A stretch of 64,000 bases of DNA from NCBI RefSeq assembly GCF_014174475.1, contig NZ_JACJUD010000005.1, forward strand, positions 310,001 through 374,000. Direction: 5' to 3'. A program made the translations under genes and the position numbers. The number at the start of each line of letters is the position of its first letter. Position 1 is the first letter of the stretch. Shown one piece after another: positions 17,868 to 26,601 of this stretch. Under the pieces are notes generated by a model. It did no database searches and was not told where the DNA came from. It saw nothing but the letters and a program-made list of their open reading frames with translations. The stretch comes from Aquipseudomonas ullengensis. Its GTDB lineage: Bacteria; Pseudomonadota; Gammaproteobacteria; Pseudomonadales; Pseudomonadaceae.

Positions 17868-18177
17868 CGCCGAGCCCCGCCATACCCTCGGGCAGGGTCA
17901 GGCGAATACGCCGGCCCAACTCTTCCAGCTCACCCGGTTTGAGGCTGCCGTTGGCATCCGGCAAACGCCAGAACTGCTCCGGATCGCCGAGTACCGTGGC
18001 CGCCATGCGGTCGATGCGATCGCCCTCCATCACCTGGTACTCCTGCAAGGTGACGAAGCGCGCCGGATCGGGCACGAAGCGCCGGCGCAGGTACACCAGG
18101 CTGCGTCCGTCCGGGCCGTTCAATTCGGCGGTCGGGGTGCCGTGATAGCGGCTGTTGGCTGGAAAACGCTCGATCAT
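17860..18177 (-). CDS. LysM-like tail protein (gpX-like)
   Basis: A 105-residue protein with a LysM-type domain at about residues 35-95 (FVTLQEYQVMEGDRIDRMAA, then LGDPEQFWRLPDANG). In many eCIS this domain is fused behind the CIS_tube domain (Afp7); here it is its own gene, 16 bp after the CIS_tube gene. It should act at the junction of tube and hub. The overlap with the hub start suggests coupled translation. Confidence 0.8.
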   Translation of the reverse strand: MIERFPANSRYHGTPTAELNGPDGRSLVYLRRRFVPDPARFVTLQEYQVMEGDRIDRMAATVLGDPEQFWRLPDANGSLKPGELEELGRRIRLTLPEGMAGLGDA

Positions 18178-18193
18178 GCGTGTCTCCCTTCAC

Positions 18194-18850
18194 TCAGAAC
18201 AAACTGCTCAGGCCGATGCTGGCCAGGGTCGCGCTGGAAGCCTTGCGCGCCATGCGCTCACGCCCCTGGTGGTAAACCATGTACAGATGGCCGCCCTTGT
18301 CGCCAAAGCCGAGGTCGTTGATGTTGAGCACGCGCATGCTCAGGGTGATGCGCGCACGTAACGGGTTGAGGTGGCTGTCGAAGGCCTCCTCGACGATGGA
18401 GAAGTCGGTGATACGCACCGGCAGCACCCGCTCCTTGCTCCACACGAACAACGGCAGTGGCGCCTGCACCGGAACGATTTCCAGGGTGCCGGCCATGGCC
18501 AGGATGTTGTTGCGGATCAACGCGCCACTGTCCGGGTAAACGATGGTCTCCAGCGCCGCCAACTGCGGGTGGATGCCGACCTCCACAGCCGTGCGGTGCT
18601 GAGCCGGAAATTCCAGCTGGTCAGTGGCATCGATCTCCGCATCCAGCTTGATGATCTCCACCGGCGGGCCCTTGAGGCGCAGCGGCTCGCTGAGTGCCGC
18701 ACTGCCACCAACGCTCTGCGGCTGCAGGGTGCGGGTCAGCAGGTCGGGGTTGTATTGCAGGGCGATCACTCGCTGCACCGCGCCGCTAGAAGGGTCGATC
18801 AGGATCAACCCGCCCTTGAGCAATTGCGGGCTACCGGGAAAGCCACTCAT
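18194..18850 (-). CDS. CIS tube-initiator-like protein (Afp7-type, CIS_tube domain)
   Basis: A 218-residue protein of the contractile-injection-system tube family, comparable to the N-terminal part of Afp7. Characteristic segments include IALQYNPDLLTRTLQPQSVG near residue 30, LDAEIDATDQLEFP near residue 70, and VRITDFSIVEEAFDSHLNPL near residues 143-162. It ends with a short Ala/Ser tail. The protein probably bridges hub and tube. It starts 11 bp after the DUF4157 gene's stop, followed by LysM, hub, spike and tip genes in structural order. Confidence 0.84.
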   Translation of the reverse strand: MSGFPGSPQLLKGGLILIDPSSGAVQRVIALQYNPDLLTRTLQPQSVGGSAALSEPLRLKGPPVEIIKLDAEIDATDQLEFPAQHRTAVEVGIHPQLAALETIVYPDSGALIRNNILAMAGTLEIVPVQAPLPLFVWSKERVLPVRITDFSIVEEAFDSHLNPLRARITLSMRVLNINDLGFGDKGGHLYMVYHQGRERMARKASSATLASIGLSSLF

Positions 18851-18860
18851 GCCTGGTTAC

Positions 18861-21800
18861 TCATGCGGCGGGGCGCTCCTCGGCGCTGGCGGAACTGAAC
18901 AGTTGGCGAATCAGTTGCGGAGGGTCGATACGGGGCGGCTCGCCCCATTCGATCTGCTCCATGCTCGGCGGGTTGAAGCCACCATCACTGGACCAGGCAA
19001 TCGGCGCGACCATGCTGAAGCGGCCCAGGGTCACGCCGCGACGGCCGAGGTTCCAGCTCTTCTCGGCGGAGAAGCCCAGGGCCCGCGCACGGGCGTGGGC
19101 ATCCAGGGACAGGCCCAAGTCCAGTGCGGCGTTGATCCCCGGCCGAGCCGTCAGGTCGAAGCGATTGTTCTGGTAGCGCAGATCCAGCGGGCCGCCGAGG
19201 GTGGCATTGAGATCCAGCGAGGCGGTGATGGTGATGGTGCCGGTCACCGAGCCGACCCCGGCATCCAGACCGATGCCGCCGCCGATGGTGCCGGAAATAC
19301 CAGCGTTGGCCGGGATATGCAGCTCGCAGTGGAAGGCCACGTTGGGGTCCGGGTTTTCTGCCAACGGGTTGAACGCCGCCGTGATCTGCACATTGCGCAG
19401 CTGACCAGGGCCAAAACCGTAGCGCGCCGAGACGCCCCCTTCGATCACCGCCACCACCCCGAGCGGGCCGATGGACGCACCGGGAATCGGGATGTTGCGT
19501 TGGATATAGAACAACTGGCGATCCGCACCGAAACGGCGGAACAGCTCGATGGGCTGGGGGAAACGCAGCACGCCATCGACCCGGACGTTCTGCTCCTCGT
19601 CCACGGTTATGCCGGCAGTCGCCTCGATGCGCTGGCCACGAATGCTGAACGGATAGGTGATTTGCCCGCGCCCGGAGAAACGCCCGGAATTGTTCAGCCG
19701 CACCGTGATCGTGCCTTGCACGTTGCCGCGGCGGATGTTCAGCGTGCCATCGCCGGTAATCGCGCCCTCGCCGCCTCGGCGCGCGGTGTAGGTGACATTG
19801 ACCCGCCCGTCCAGCCCGCGCCAGGTGAAGCCGACATCGCTGGCGGTAGCGGTGAGCGTCTGCCCGTCGTAGGTGCCACGTACGTCCACCTCGCGCAGGC
19901 CCGGCACGCGGATGCGCCCGCCGCCGACAAAGACGAAACGCCCACTTTCGCGGCGAAAGCCCAGGGTGGCGGTGCCCAGGTTGCGCGGCAGCAACAGGTT
20001 GACCTCGCCGCTGGGGCGGATGCCCTCGGCATCCAGGTCGATCTGCAGGCGCCCGCTCTGCACATAGGGCAGGCGGATCTGTGACGTTTCGATCACCACC
20101 TGGCCGCTCCAGGTGCCATTGCGCCAGGTCAGGGTGGCGGTGCTGCTGTCGATGCCGGGGATGTTCACCGCCAGGGTGCCCTGGGCCGTCAGGCCGGTGG
20201 CATCGGCGCCTACCGTGACACTACCGGTGGCCACCGGCGTGGCACCGGTGCCCATGGCGAAGGCCAGCATGCCCTCGGCGCTGAGGGTGGGTGCGAGGAT
20301 CAGCTCCAGGCGCGCATCGGTCAGGCGGAAACCCGGCATCGGCGAGCGCAACTGGGCACGACTCAGCGCCGAGGTGATACGAAAACTGCCGTCCTGGTAG
20401 GAAACATTCAGCGGGCGCGGCAGGAACGGGATGGATGACGTGATGGTGCCGCGCCAATTGACCTGGCCCTGCGCATTCACCGTCAGGCTGGTAATGCGCC
20501 CGGGGCTCAGATAGGGGTAGGTGAACTGGATGCCCGAGGCGCCCGCCGCCATGCGCATGGCACCCGACGGCTGCGGGCCGACACTGAAACGGATCGGCGT
20601 GGCGCCCGCCCCGGTCAGCGACAGCGGCAGCCGGGTGCTGCGGCCTTCGCCGGCCTCACTGGTGGTGTCCAGGGTGGCGTGTACCTGGTCTTGGGTGCCG
20701 GGTCGGCCTTTCTTCAGTTTCTTCAGCAGCAGGCCGGAAATCAGGGTGCCGGCGGCGCGGTTGGTGGTGTCATCGAAGATGTTCACTTCGCCATCGGCGG
20801 CCAGGTTGGCCGGCACCTGGATGCTGGTGTTGGCACCCCCGGCGACGAGGTTGTAGGCCACCGTGGTAGCCGGCGCCGCAGACGCACCGGCCGCACCAGT
20901 GGCCGTACCGGCAGCGCGGTTCTCGCTCATGGCCTTGGCGATGGTCAGGCAACTGCTGCCCCGTTTGAGCGGCGGTGCACTGCCGGCCACCGGCTGTACC
21001 TGGGCCGCCTCGTAGGCCCCGAAACTGCTGGTACCCATGGCCTGCACCGCGGCGAAGCGCAGGCGAATCTGCGCGGCGCTGGCGGCATTGAATGGCGCAT
21101 GCGCGGCAATCTGGCTGCACAGGCCCCAGGCCTGGTACTTCAACGCGCCGCCGCTGTCACGGTTCTGCGGGCCATCCAGCGGCTGCAGGTTCTCCGCATT
21201 GTTGCTGCCGCTCAATTGCAACTCGACGATGTGATCCATCTGGCAAGTGCCGGTGCTGCATTCGGGGAAGGCCGCATTGCCGCCGGATGCCTGCCAGGCC
21301 GCATTGGCCGCCGCGCCGGGCGTCAGGCCACGGGCCTGGAGCCAGGTGCCGCGCATTTCGGCGGTGTCGTCGCGCTCCTGCCAGGCGGCGCTTTCCTGCA
21401 CGCGCCCACCCGTCATCGCCAGTACCGCCTGCAATGCCCCACCCGCCGTGCTCTGGTAACGCGCCAGGCCATCGCGCCCCTTGGAATACGGCACATAGAG
21501 CTTGTCGACGACAAAGCTCGCTTCGGTACGCCCACCCGCCGCGGCGCTGGCCTCGGCGGTCACCAGGTGGGTGGTGGTCATGTAGGCGGTGGTCACGGTC
21601 AGGCTTCGCGAGGCCGCCGCTGGAGCCGCTGGTGCGCTGGCCGAACCCGTGGCCCGCGACAGGCGCACCCCGCCGGCGTGCGCCACGCTCGGCACCGGCT
21701 GGCCACTGAGCACCGCCGTGGCCGCCCGGTCGGCGTCCATTTCCAGGCGCTGGTAGTCACTTCCATAGTCGCTGATCGGGGCTGAACCGCTGCGTTGCAA

Positions 21801-22262
21801 GCCTTGTTGTTGCAGGGTATGGGCCAGTTCGTGGGCCAGCAGGAAACGCCCGCCGGGGCTGTCCGGGCGGTACTGGCCGCTATCGAAGGCGATGTTCTGG
21901 CCCACCGTGTAGGCCTGCGCTTGCACGTCGCGGGCCGATTGCGCGGCAGCGGCATCGTCGTGAATACGCACACCGGCGAAGTCGGCCTGGAAGCGGCTCT
22001 CCATGAACTGGCGCGTGGCGCTGTCCAACGGGCGACCGGGGCTGGCCAGTACCTGATCCACCGATGCCGGGATCGCTGCAGCCGGGGTGCCGCTAGCCCG
22101 GCGTTGCAGGGACTGCTCGCGCTTGGCCGCACAGCTGCTGCACTCACCACCGCCCGCAGTGGCGCCACAGGCGCACTTGCGCTGCAGCAGCAGGTTGCGC
22201 ACGGCGGTCTTCGGCGCAGGTGGCTCGCGCTCGATCAGCGGAGTGACGCTGCGTTCGCTCAA
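18861..22262 (-). CDS. DUF4157 protein with HNH-like motif and long beta-rich C-terminus; probable eCIS cargo
   Basis: An 1133-residue protein. The N-terminal region has a zinc-ribbon-like Cys cluster (CAC near residue 30, CSSC near 41-44). A DUF4157 metallopeptidase-like domain follows with HELAH at 144-148 and a downstream EMDAD (about 174-178), the expected third-ligand region. A Cys-containing segment with DHIVELQLSGSNN (about 343) and ENLQPLDGPQN resembles an HNH/treble-clef nuclease. From about residue 530 to the end are repeated beta-strand segments. DUF4157 proteins are recurrent in eCIS loci and include cargo effectors. Start: TTG 22262 has a strong GGGGAG Shine-Dalgarno seven bases upstream. 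A longer TTG start at 22301 would overlap the previous gene by 35 bases. Toxicity and loading are inferred, not shown. Confidence 0.82.
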   Translation of the reverse strand: MSERSVTPLIEREPPAPKTAVRNLLLQRKCACGATAGGGECSSCAAKREQSLQRRASGTPAAAIPASVDQVLASPGRPLDSATRQFMESRFQADFAGVRIHDDAAAAQSARDVQAQAYTVGQNIAFDSGQYRPDSPGGRFLLAHELAHTLQQQGLQRSGSAPISDYGSDYQRLEMDADRAATAVLSGQPVPSVAHAGGVRLSRATGSASAPAAPAAASRSLTVTTAYMTTTHLVTAEASAAAGGRTEASFVVDKLYVPYSKGRDGLARYQSTAGGALQAVLAMTGGRVQESAAWQERDDTAEMRGTWLQARGLTPGAAANAAWQASGGNAAFPECSTGTCQMDHIVELQLSGSNNAENLQPLDGPQNRDSGGALKYQAWGLCSQIAAHAPFNAASAAQIRLRFAAVQAMGTSSFGAYEAAQVQPVAGSAPPLKRGSSCLTIAKAMSENRAAGTATGAAGASAAPATTVAYNLVAGGANTSIQVPANLAADGEVNIFDDTTNRAAGTLISGLLLKKLKKGRPGTQDQVHATLDTTSEAGEGRSTRLPLSLTGAGATPIRFSVGPQPSGAMRMAAGASGIQFTYPYLSPGRITSLTVNAQGQVNWRGTITSSIPFLPRPLNVSYQDGSFRITSALSRAQLRSPMPGFRLTDARLELILAPTLSAEGMLAFAMGTGATPVATGSVTVGADATGLTAQGTLAVNIPGIDSSTATLTWRNGTWSGQVVIETSQIRLPYVQSGRLQIDLDAEGIRPSGEVNLLLPRNLGTATLGFRRESGRFVFVGGGRIRVPGLREVDVRGTYDGQTLTATASDVGFTWRGLDGRVNVTYTARRGGEGAITGDGTLNIRRGNVQGTITVRLNNSGRFSGRGQITYPFSIRGQRIEATAGITVDEEQNVRVDGVLRFPQPIELFRRFGADRQLFYIQRNIPIPGASIGPLGVVAVIEGGVSARYGFGPGQLRNVQITAAFNPLAENPDPNVAFHCELHIPANAGISGTIGGGIGLDAGVGSVTGTITITASLDLNATLGGPLDLRYQNNRFDLTARPGINAALDLGLSLDAHARARALGFSAEKSWNLGRRGVTLGRFSMVAPIAWSSDGGFNPPSMEQIEWGEPPRIDPPQLIRQLFSSASAEERPAA

Positions 22263-22266
22263 GGCA

Positions 22267-22557
22267 CTACTCCCCTGCCCCGGCTTGCAGCTGCGCGGCA
22301 ATCACCCGGGCCAGGCGCTGCCCGGTACGCTCCGGGCGTTCACCGGCCAGGCCCTGCAAGCACGGCAGTTGCAGGCGCTCGGCCTGAAAGCCCTGCAACT
22401 CACGCGCAGACAACTGCGCCAGGAGGCGCCCCAACTCATGCTCGAAGGCACCCGCCAGGCGCTGGCCATCACGCCGCGAATAACCGGGCAGCGCCAGGCT
22501 ACCGATGCTCAGCGTAATCGCTGCCGGCGCCGCTGGCGTCCGCGCGGCGCGGCTCAT
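22267..22557 (-). CDS. Small eCIS-locus protein of unknown function
   Basis: A 96-residue protein between the AAA+ ATPase and the DUF4157 gene. ATG 22557 overlaps the ATPase stop by four bases (ATGA), which favours it over ATG 22563. It has an Ala/Pro-rich N-terminus, the segment ITLSIGSLALPGYSRRDGQR around residues 15-34, and an amphipathic helical C-terminal half rich in Leu, Arg, Gln and Glu. I do not recognise the family. Its position suggests an adaptor or chaperone for the ATPase or the adjacent cargo, but this is inference. Confidence 0.7.
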   Translation of the reverse strand: MSRAARTPAAPAAITLSIGSLALPGYSRRDGQRLAGAFEHELGRLLAQLSARELQGFQAERLQLPCLQGLAGERPERTGQRLARVIAAQLQAGAGE

Positions 22558-24467
22558 GCCCAATCCCTCAGGTCTGCTTCCGGCAGGGGTTTCTCCAGCT
22601 TGGCGAACTCGGCTTCGGCCGCCGTGCGCAAGTGGCGCATGCCAATGGGCGCGGCCTCGTCGGCCGCCAGAAACGCGGCATTCAGCGCCAGGTTGCGGAT
22701 ATGCCCGCCAGCCAGCGACAAGCGCGCCAGCTTGGCGATGTCCAACGGCTCCAGTGGTGCGCTGGGCGGGAATACGCGCTGCCAGATGGCACTGCGCGCC
22801 GGCACGTCGGGAAAGGGAAACTGCACGATAAAACGCAGGCGGCGCTGGAAGGCACTGTCGATGGCCTGCTTGAAGTTGCTGGTGAGAATCGCCAGGCCCC
22901 GGTAGGTCTCGATGCGCTGCAGCAGGTAACTGACCTCGAGGTTGGCGTAACGGTCATGGCTGTCCTTGACCTCGCTGCGCTTGCCGAACAGCGCATCGGC
23001 TTCGTCGAACAGCAGAATCGCGCCACTGCGCTCGGCCACGGCAAAAACCCGGGACAGGTTCTTCTCGGTCTCGCCGATGTACTTGCTGACCAGCGCCGAC
23101 AGGTCGATACGCAGCAGATCCAGGCGCAGCTCATTGGCCAGGACCTCGGCGGCCAGGGTCTTGCCGGTACCGCTACCGCCGGCGAACAACGCGCTGATCC
23201 CCAGGCCACGCGCACTACGTTCGGCAAAGCCCCAGTCACGGTAAACGCGGCTGCGCTGACGGACCTGGGCGGCAATGGTGCGCAGCGTGGTGATGGCCGT
23301 GTCCGGCAGCACCAGATCGTCCCAACCGGCGCGCGCCTCGACCCGCTCGGCCAGGCTGTCCAGACCCCGCCGCGCCTCATCGCGACAGGCATCCCAGAGC
23401 GGCTCCAGAGCAGGCGATTCACTCTCGGATTGATGGCCAAGCCGCCAGCCATCGGCAATCCGCGCGATGCTGCGGCCACTGAGCTGGAACTGCTCGGCCA
23501 GGCCGCCAAGGCGGCCATTGAGCAGCGCGCCCTGCTCGCCCAGCGCCGCCTGCCAGGCCTGCAGACGGCTGTTGGCATCACCTTCCGTCCAGCTCAGGCG
23601 GTGCTGGCTACGCTGCAGCGGCAAGCTGCCCGCCCCGCTGATCAGCACCAGCGCTTGCAGACGATCGATAAAAACCGCTAGCTGACGCGCCTCATCCGGG
23701 CTTGGCAGCTCGCAATCGACCCACAGCAGCGCGCCCTGCAGCAGCGCCTCGCGCTCCCACAAGCGTGCCAGCTGTTCGCGTTCCTCATGGTTGGCCGGCA
23801 AATCGACGCCACTCAGGCGATACAGGCGCAGACCCAGACGCTGGCTGAGTGCCTGCCCGCAGGCTTCCCCGTCGCCCTGTTCCAAACGTGCCAGCGGCGC
23901 CAGGGCCAGGCTTGGGGCGGCCTGCCAGGCGTCCAGCAGAGCCTGGCTGGCGGCATCGCCCACCGACTCGTCGCCAGGGTTGCCGGGTAGATGGATGAAC
24001 CAGGGCTCCAGCCGCGGGTCCGGGTAGGCCAAGCCGGCGATCTGATGCAGGATCACCTCGTCCGGGCGCAGGCGCGCCGCCAGCGGCCCGCCCACTCCGT
24101 CCAGCTCCAGCAGGTGCCAGCGGCGCAGGCGCCCCACCGGCATCACTGCGCTCCAGTCGGCGTCCGGCAGCAGCATCAGGGCCAGGCCGAAGCTCAGCCA
24201 GGGCTTGCTCTCGTCGCCCTGGGCCTGGGCCAGCAGATCCTGAAAGCGCGCATCCAGATCCGGCGCAGCCGCCAACAACAAGGTCTGCTGTTCGAACGGC
24301 GTCAGGCCCAGGCTGTGCGCCACATGGGCCAACCCCGGCGGCGCCTGCAGGCCGGCGGCCAGTGTGGCCGGCTGGCCCTCGATGCGCCGCTGCAGGTAAT
24401 CGGCAAAAATATCCAGCACCTCGCTGAGCGCCTGGCGATTTCGCGCGAAGCTTTCGGCAATGTTCAT
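22554..24467 (-). CDS. eCIS AAA+ ATPase (Afp15/Pvc15-like)
   Basis: A 637-residue AAA+ ATPase. The C-terminal third is the ATPase module: Walker A GGSGTGKT at 430-437, Walker B ILLFDEAD at 484-491, a pore-loop-like SKYIGETEKN near 461-470, and Arg residues near 542-543. Residues 1-380 are an N-terminal domain with an inactive-looking ATPase-like half, typical of the eCIS ATPases. In Afp and PVC this protein is needed for assembly or cargo loading. The start overlaps the upstream gene (ATGA), and the end overlaps the small 96-residue gene. Confidence 0.92.
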   Translation of the reverse strand: MNIAESFARNRQALSEVLDIFADYLQRRIEGQPATLAAGLQAPPGLAHVAHSLGLTPFEQQTLLLAAAPDLDARFQDLLAQAQGDESKPWLSFGLALMLLPDADWSAVMPVGRLRRWHLLELDGVGGPLAARLRPDEVILHQIAGLAYPDPRLEPWFIHLPGNPGDESVGDAASQALLDAWQAAPSLALAPLARLEQGDGEACGQALSQRLGLRLYRLSGVDLPANHEEREQLARLWEREALLQGALLWVDCELPSPDEARQLAVFIDRLQALVLISGAGSLPLQRSQHRLSWTEGDANSRLQAWQAALGEQGALLNGRLGGLAEQFQLSGRSIARIADGWRLGHQSESESPALEPLWDACRDEARRGLDSLAERVEARAGWDDLVLPDTAITTLRTIAAQVRQRSRVYRDWGFAERSARGLGISALFAGGSGTGKTLAAEVLANELRLDLLRIDLSALVSKYIGETEKNLSRVFAVAERSGAILLFDEADALFGKRSEVKDSHDRYANLEVSYLLQRIETYRGLAILTSNFKQAIDSAFQRRLRFIVQFPFPDVPARSAIWQRVFPPSAPLEPLDIAKLARLSLAGGHIRNLALNAAFLAADEAAPIGMRHLRTAAEAEFAKLEKPLPEADLRDWA

Positions 24468-25774
24468 GGCGATACCTCCGGCCCACTGAAGCGGCCATCC
24501 GCGCCCAGGTTCAGCGGGCTGCTGCCGGCGTCCACCTGCAAGCGCGCCAGGTAGCTGCCTTGCAGCACATGGCGATATTCGATGGTGACGCTGCTGGTGG
24601 ACTCAGCCGGTGGCAGCACGCCATTGCCATCCACGGCGCTGAAGCTGTAGGCACGGGGCGCACGGTCGGCCGGCGGGTTCTTCTCGTTGAGCAGCAGGCG
24701 CACACGCTGGCGGGGGCCGATGGCGGGCGTGCAAGTGACACTGATGGCCCCGGAGCGATAGGTCTGGCCGTCCACCACCTGGCTGCTCGCACCCGGTTCG
24801 ACGCTGAACCCGGCCTGCGGATTGAGCACCAGTGCCAGCAGGTTGGACTCCTGGCCGCTGTGTGGTTGCGGCGGATTGCCCATGAGCTGCGGATGCACCA
24901 CTTGCAAGGTGCAAACCCCAGCCTGCAACCCCTCCGGCAGCGCCGGCGCCAACAGGTCGAACTGCAGGCTGTCGTTGCCCAACTGGCTGATCCCGGCGCT
25001 GATATCCAGCCCGTTGAGACGCAGTTGCACGGACTGGGCGCGCAGGTTGGCACCCGTCAGGCGCAGGCTGCTGTCTGGCAGGATCGGGGCGCCGTCGATG
25101 GTCTCCACTCGATCCAGGCGCGGGCTGCGCAATGGCACCGCATAGAGGTTGCGGGCCAGCACCGGCAGCGGCGTACGCTGGCTCTTCTGCACCTCCAGCA
25201 ACACCACGCTGACCTGGTAGGCCGCGCTAGGCCGCGCCGGCACCTGAATGGTCGACCAGATGCGGGCGATCTCATCCATGCTGTGGTTGAGCGGGGTTAT
25301 GCGCAGCTGTTCGAGTTGATCGGCCAGCCCGGCCAACTCCAGCTCCTTGGGCAGGCTCGGCTTGCTCGGCCCTGGCTTGAGCAATGCCTTGATCGCCTCG
25401 CGGCCGAGGCCCGGTGTTTCGTGGAGGATCTGCATGGCCGCGCCCAGGAGGATTTCGCTGTGGAAATCCTCGGCACCGTAGGCGCTGACCAGGAAATACA
25501 GATCCAGCGCCAGCGCCGGATTACCCACCCGTTCACCACGGCTGTCGCGCGAAGGCAGGCCGAGATTGGCCCAGCCGGGATTGCGCTGCTGGTTGTACAG
25601 GTACAGGTTGAGGCGGCTCTGGTCGGCACTGCGATCGATGCGATCCGGAGCCAGGCAACTGACCAGCGCGCCCGTACTGGCCAGCACATCGGCCAGCTTC
25701 AGCTCGGCAAAACCGCTTTCCAGCAGTTGCTGCAACGTCGCGGCGACGGCTGCCAGGCCCAGGGCGCTGCTCAT
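24464..25774 (-). CDS. Tail terminator/cap protein, Pvc16_N-type (DUF4255)
   Basis: A 436-residue protein. Its N-terminal 200 residues match the Pvc16_N/DUF4255 family: RLNLYLYNQQRNPGWANLGL, then ALALDLYFLVSAYGAEDFHS, then EILLGAAMQILHETP. The family caps the tube and sheath at the distal end (Afp16). Residues about 215-436 form two Ig-like beta domains. Length is above that of the minimal family because of this extension. ATGA overlaps join it to its neighbours on both sides. Confidence 0.9.
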   Translation of the reverse strand: MSSALGLAAVAATLQQLLESGFAELKLADVLASTGALVSCLAPDRIDRSADQSRLNLYLYNQQRNPGWANLGLPSRDSRGERVGNPALALDLYFLVSAYGAEDFHSEILLGAAMQILHETPGLGREAIKALLKPGPSKPSLPKELELAGLADQLEQLRITPLNHSMDEIARIWSTIQVPARPSAAYQVSVVLLEVQKSQRTPLPVLARNLYAVPLRSPRLDRVETIDGAPILPDSSLRLTGANLRAQSVQLRLNGLDISAGISQLGNDSLQFDLLAPALPEGLQAGVCTLQVVHPQLMGNPPQPHSGQESNLLALVLNPQAGFSVEPGASSQVVDGQTYRSGAISVTCTPAIGPRQRVRLLLNEKNPPADRAPRAYSFSAVDGNGVLPPAESTSSVTIEYRHVLQGSYLARLQVDAGSSPLNLGADGRFSGPEVSP

Positions 25775-26601
25775 GGCCGCCCGCCCCGCGCCGGTTTGCT
25801 GCGTTCACTCAGGTAAGCATCGAGGGAGAGCGCGGCTGGCCTGGCCGGCTGCTCCTCGCGTCGCGGGCTGCGCGGCGCCTCGCTGGACAGGATCTCGATG
25901 CGGCCGATGTTGATTTCCACTCGTGGCCCGGCCTCAGTGGGAGCCGCTGTTAGCGCCTGTGGCTCGCGCATGGGCATCGCGGAAGCAGGCGCAAGCGGGC
26001 TCGGGCCGCTCACAGGAAAAGGCACCGCAGGCAGCAGGCGCTCGACGCGCTGCTCGATCACCTCGCGCCGCAACTCATGCACCGGCAGTCGCTCATCGGA
26101 CATGGCCGGCGCGGGTGACTGAATCGGCAGGCTCAGCGGCTCAATCACCGGCGGCTCGTGCAAAGGCGCCACCGTCTGCGCAGCCAGTGCGACCGGGGCA
26201 AACGCAACCTCAGGTCGAGATGGCAGCTCGAGCCGTTCAGGAACTGGCCACTGCGGCGCTACTGGCACGGCGTCGCTCGGTGCCAGGCGCTCAGGCAGAT
26301 CAATCGACACAGACCAGGGCTGAGGCTCGCCAGGCGAAGGCAGAAACACCGCCGCCTGCGGCTCGGCAGCCATCAACGGCGCTGGCGCCCTGAGTTCGGC
26401 TGGCGCAGAGACAACAGTCGCCGGCAGCACCGATAGCACAGGAGACTGAGGCCGCTCCGGGCTGGCCGAGAACGACTCTTCGCGCTCGCTCGGGGTGCTG
26501 ATCGGCACCGCACTATCACCCTCAAAGCGCGACGGCAAACGTGGACGAATCGCCGCTGGCTGCAAGGCGCGACGACTCAGCTGGCTGAAGAAATCACTCA
26601 T
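25771..26601 (-). CDS. Proline-rich, low-complexity eCIS-locus protein
   Basis: A 276-residue protein with no recognised domain. ATG 26601 is chosen because it overlaps the stop of the upstream gene by four bases. The extra upstream part of the open frame lies entirely inside the neighbouring gene. The N-terminus is basic (SQLSRRALQPAAIRPRLPSR). Residues about 30-220 are rich in Pro, Ala, Glu and Val and likely disordered. The C-terminal 50 residues are more ordered (RVEINIGRIEILSSEAPRSP, then a basic tail). Similar Pro-rich proteins occur at this position in other eCIS loci. An adaptor or unusual tape-measure role is possible but unproven. Confidence 0.72.
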   Translation of the reverse strand: MSDFFSQLSRRALQPAAIRPRLPSRFEGDSAVPISTPSEREESFSASPERPQSPVLSVLPATVVSAPAELRAPAPLMAAEPQAAVFLPSPGEPQPWSVSIDLPERLAPSDAVPVAPQWPVPERLELPSRPEVAFAPVALAAQTVAPLHEPPVIEPLSLPIQSPAPAMSDERLPVHELRREVIEQRVERLLPAVPFPVSGPSPLAPASAMPMREPQALTAAPTEAGPRVEINIGRIEILSSEAPRSPRREEQPARPAALSLDAYLSERSKPARGGRP

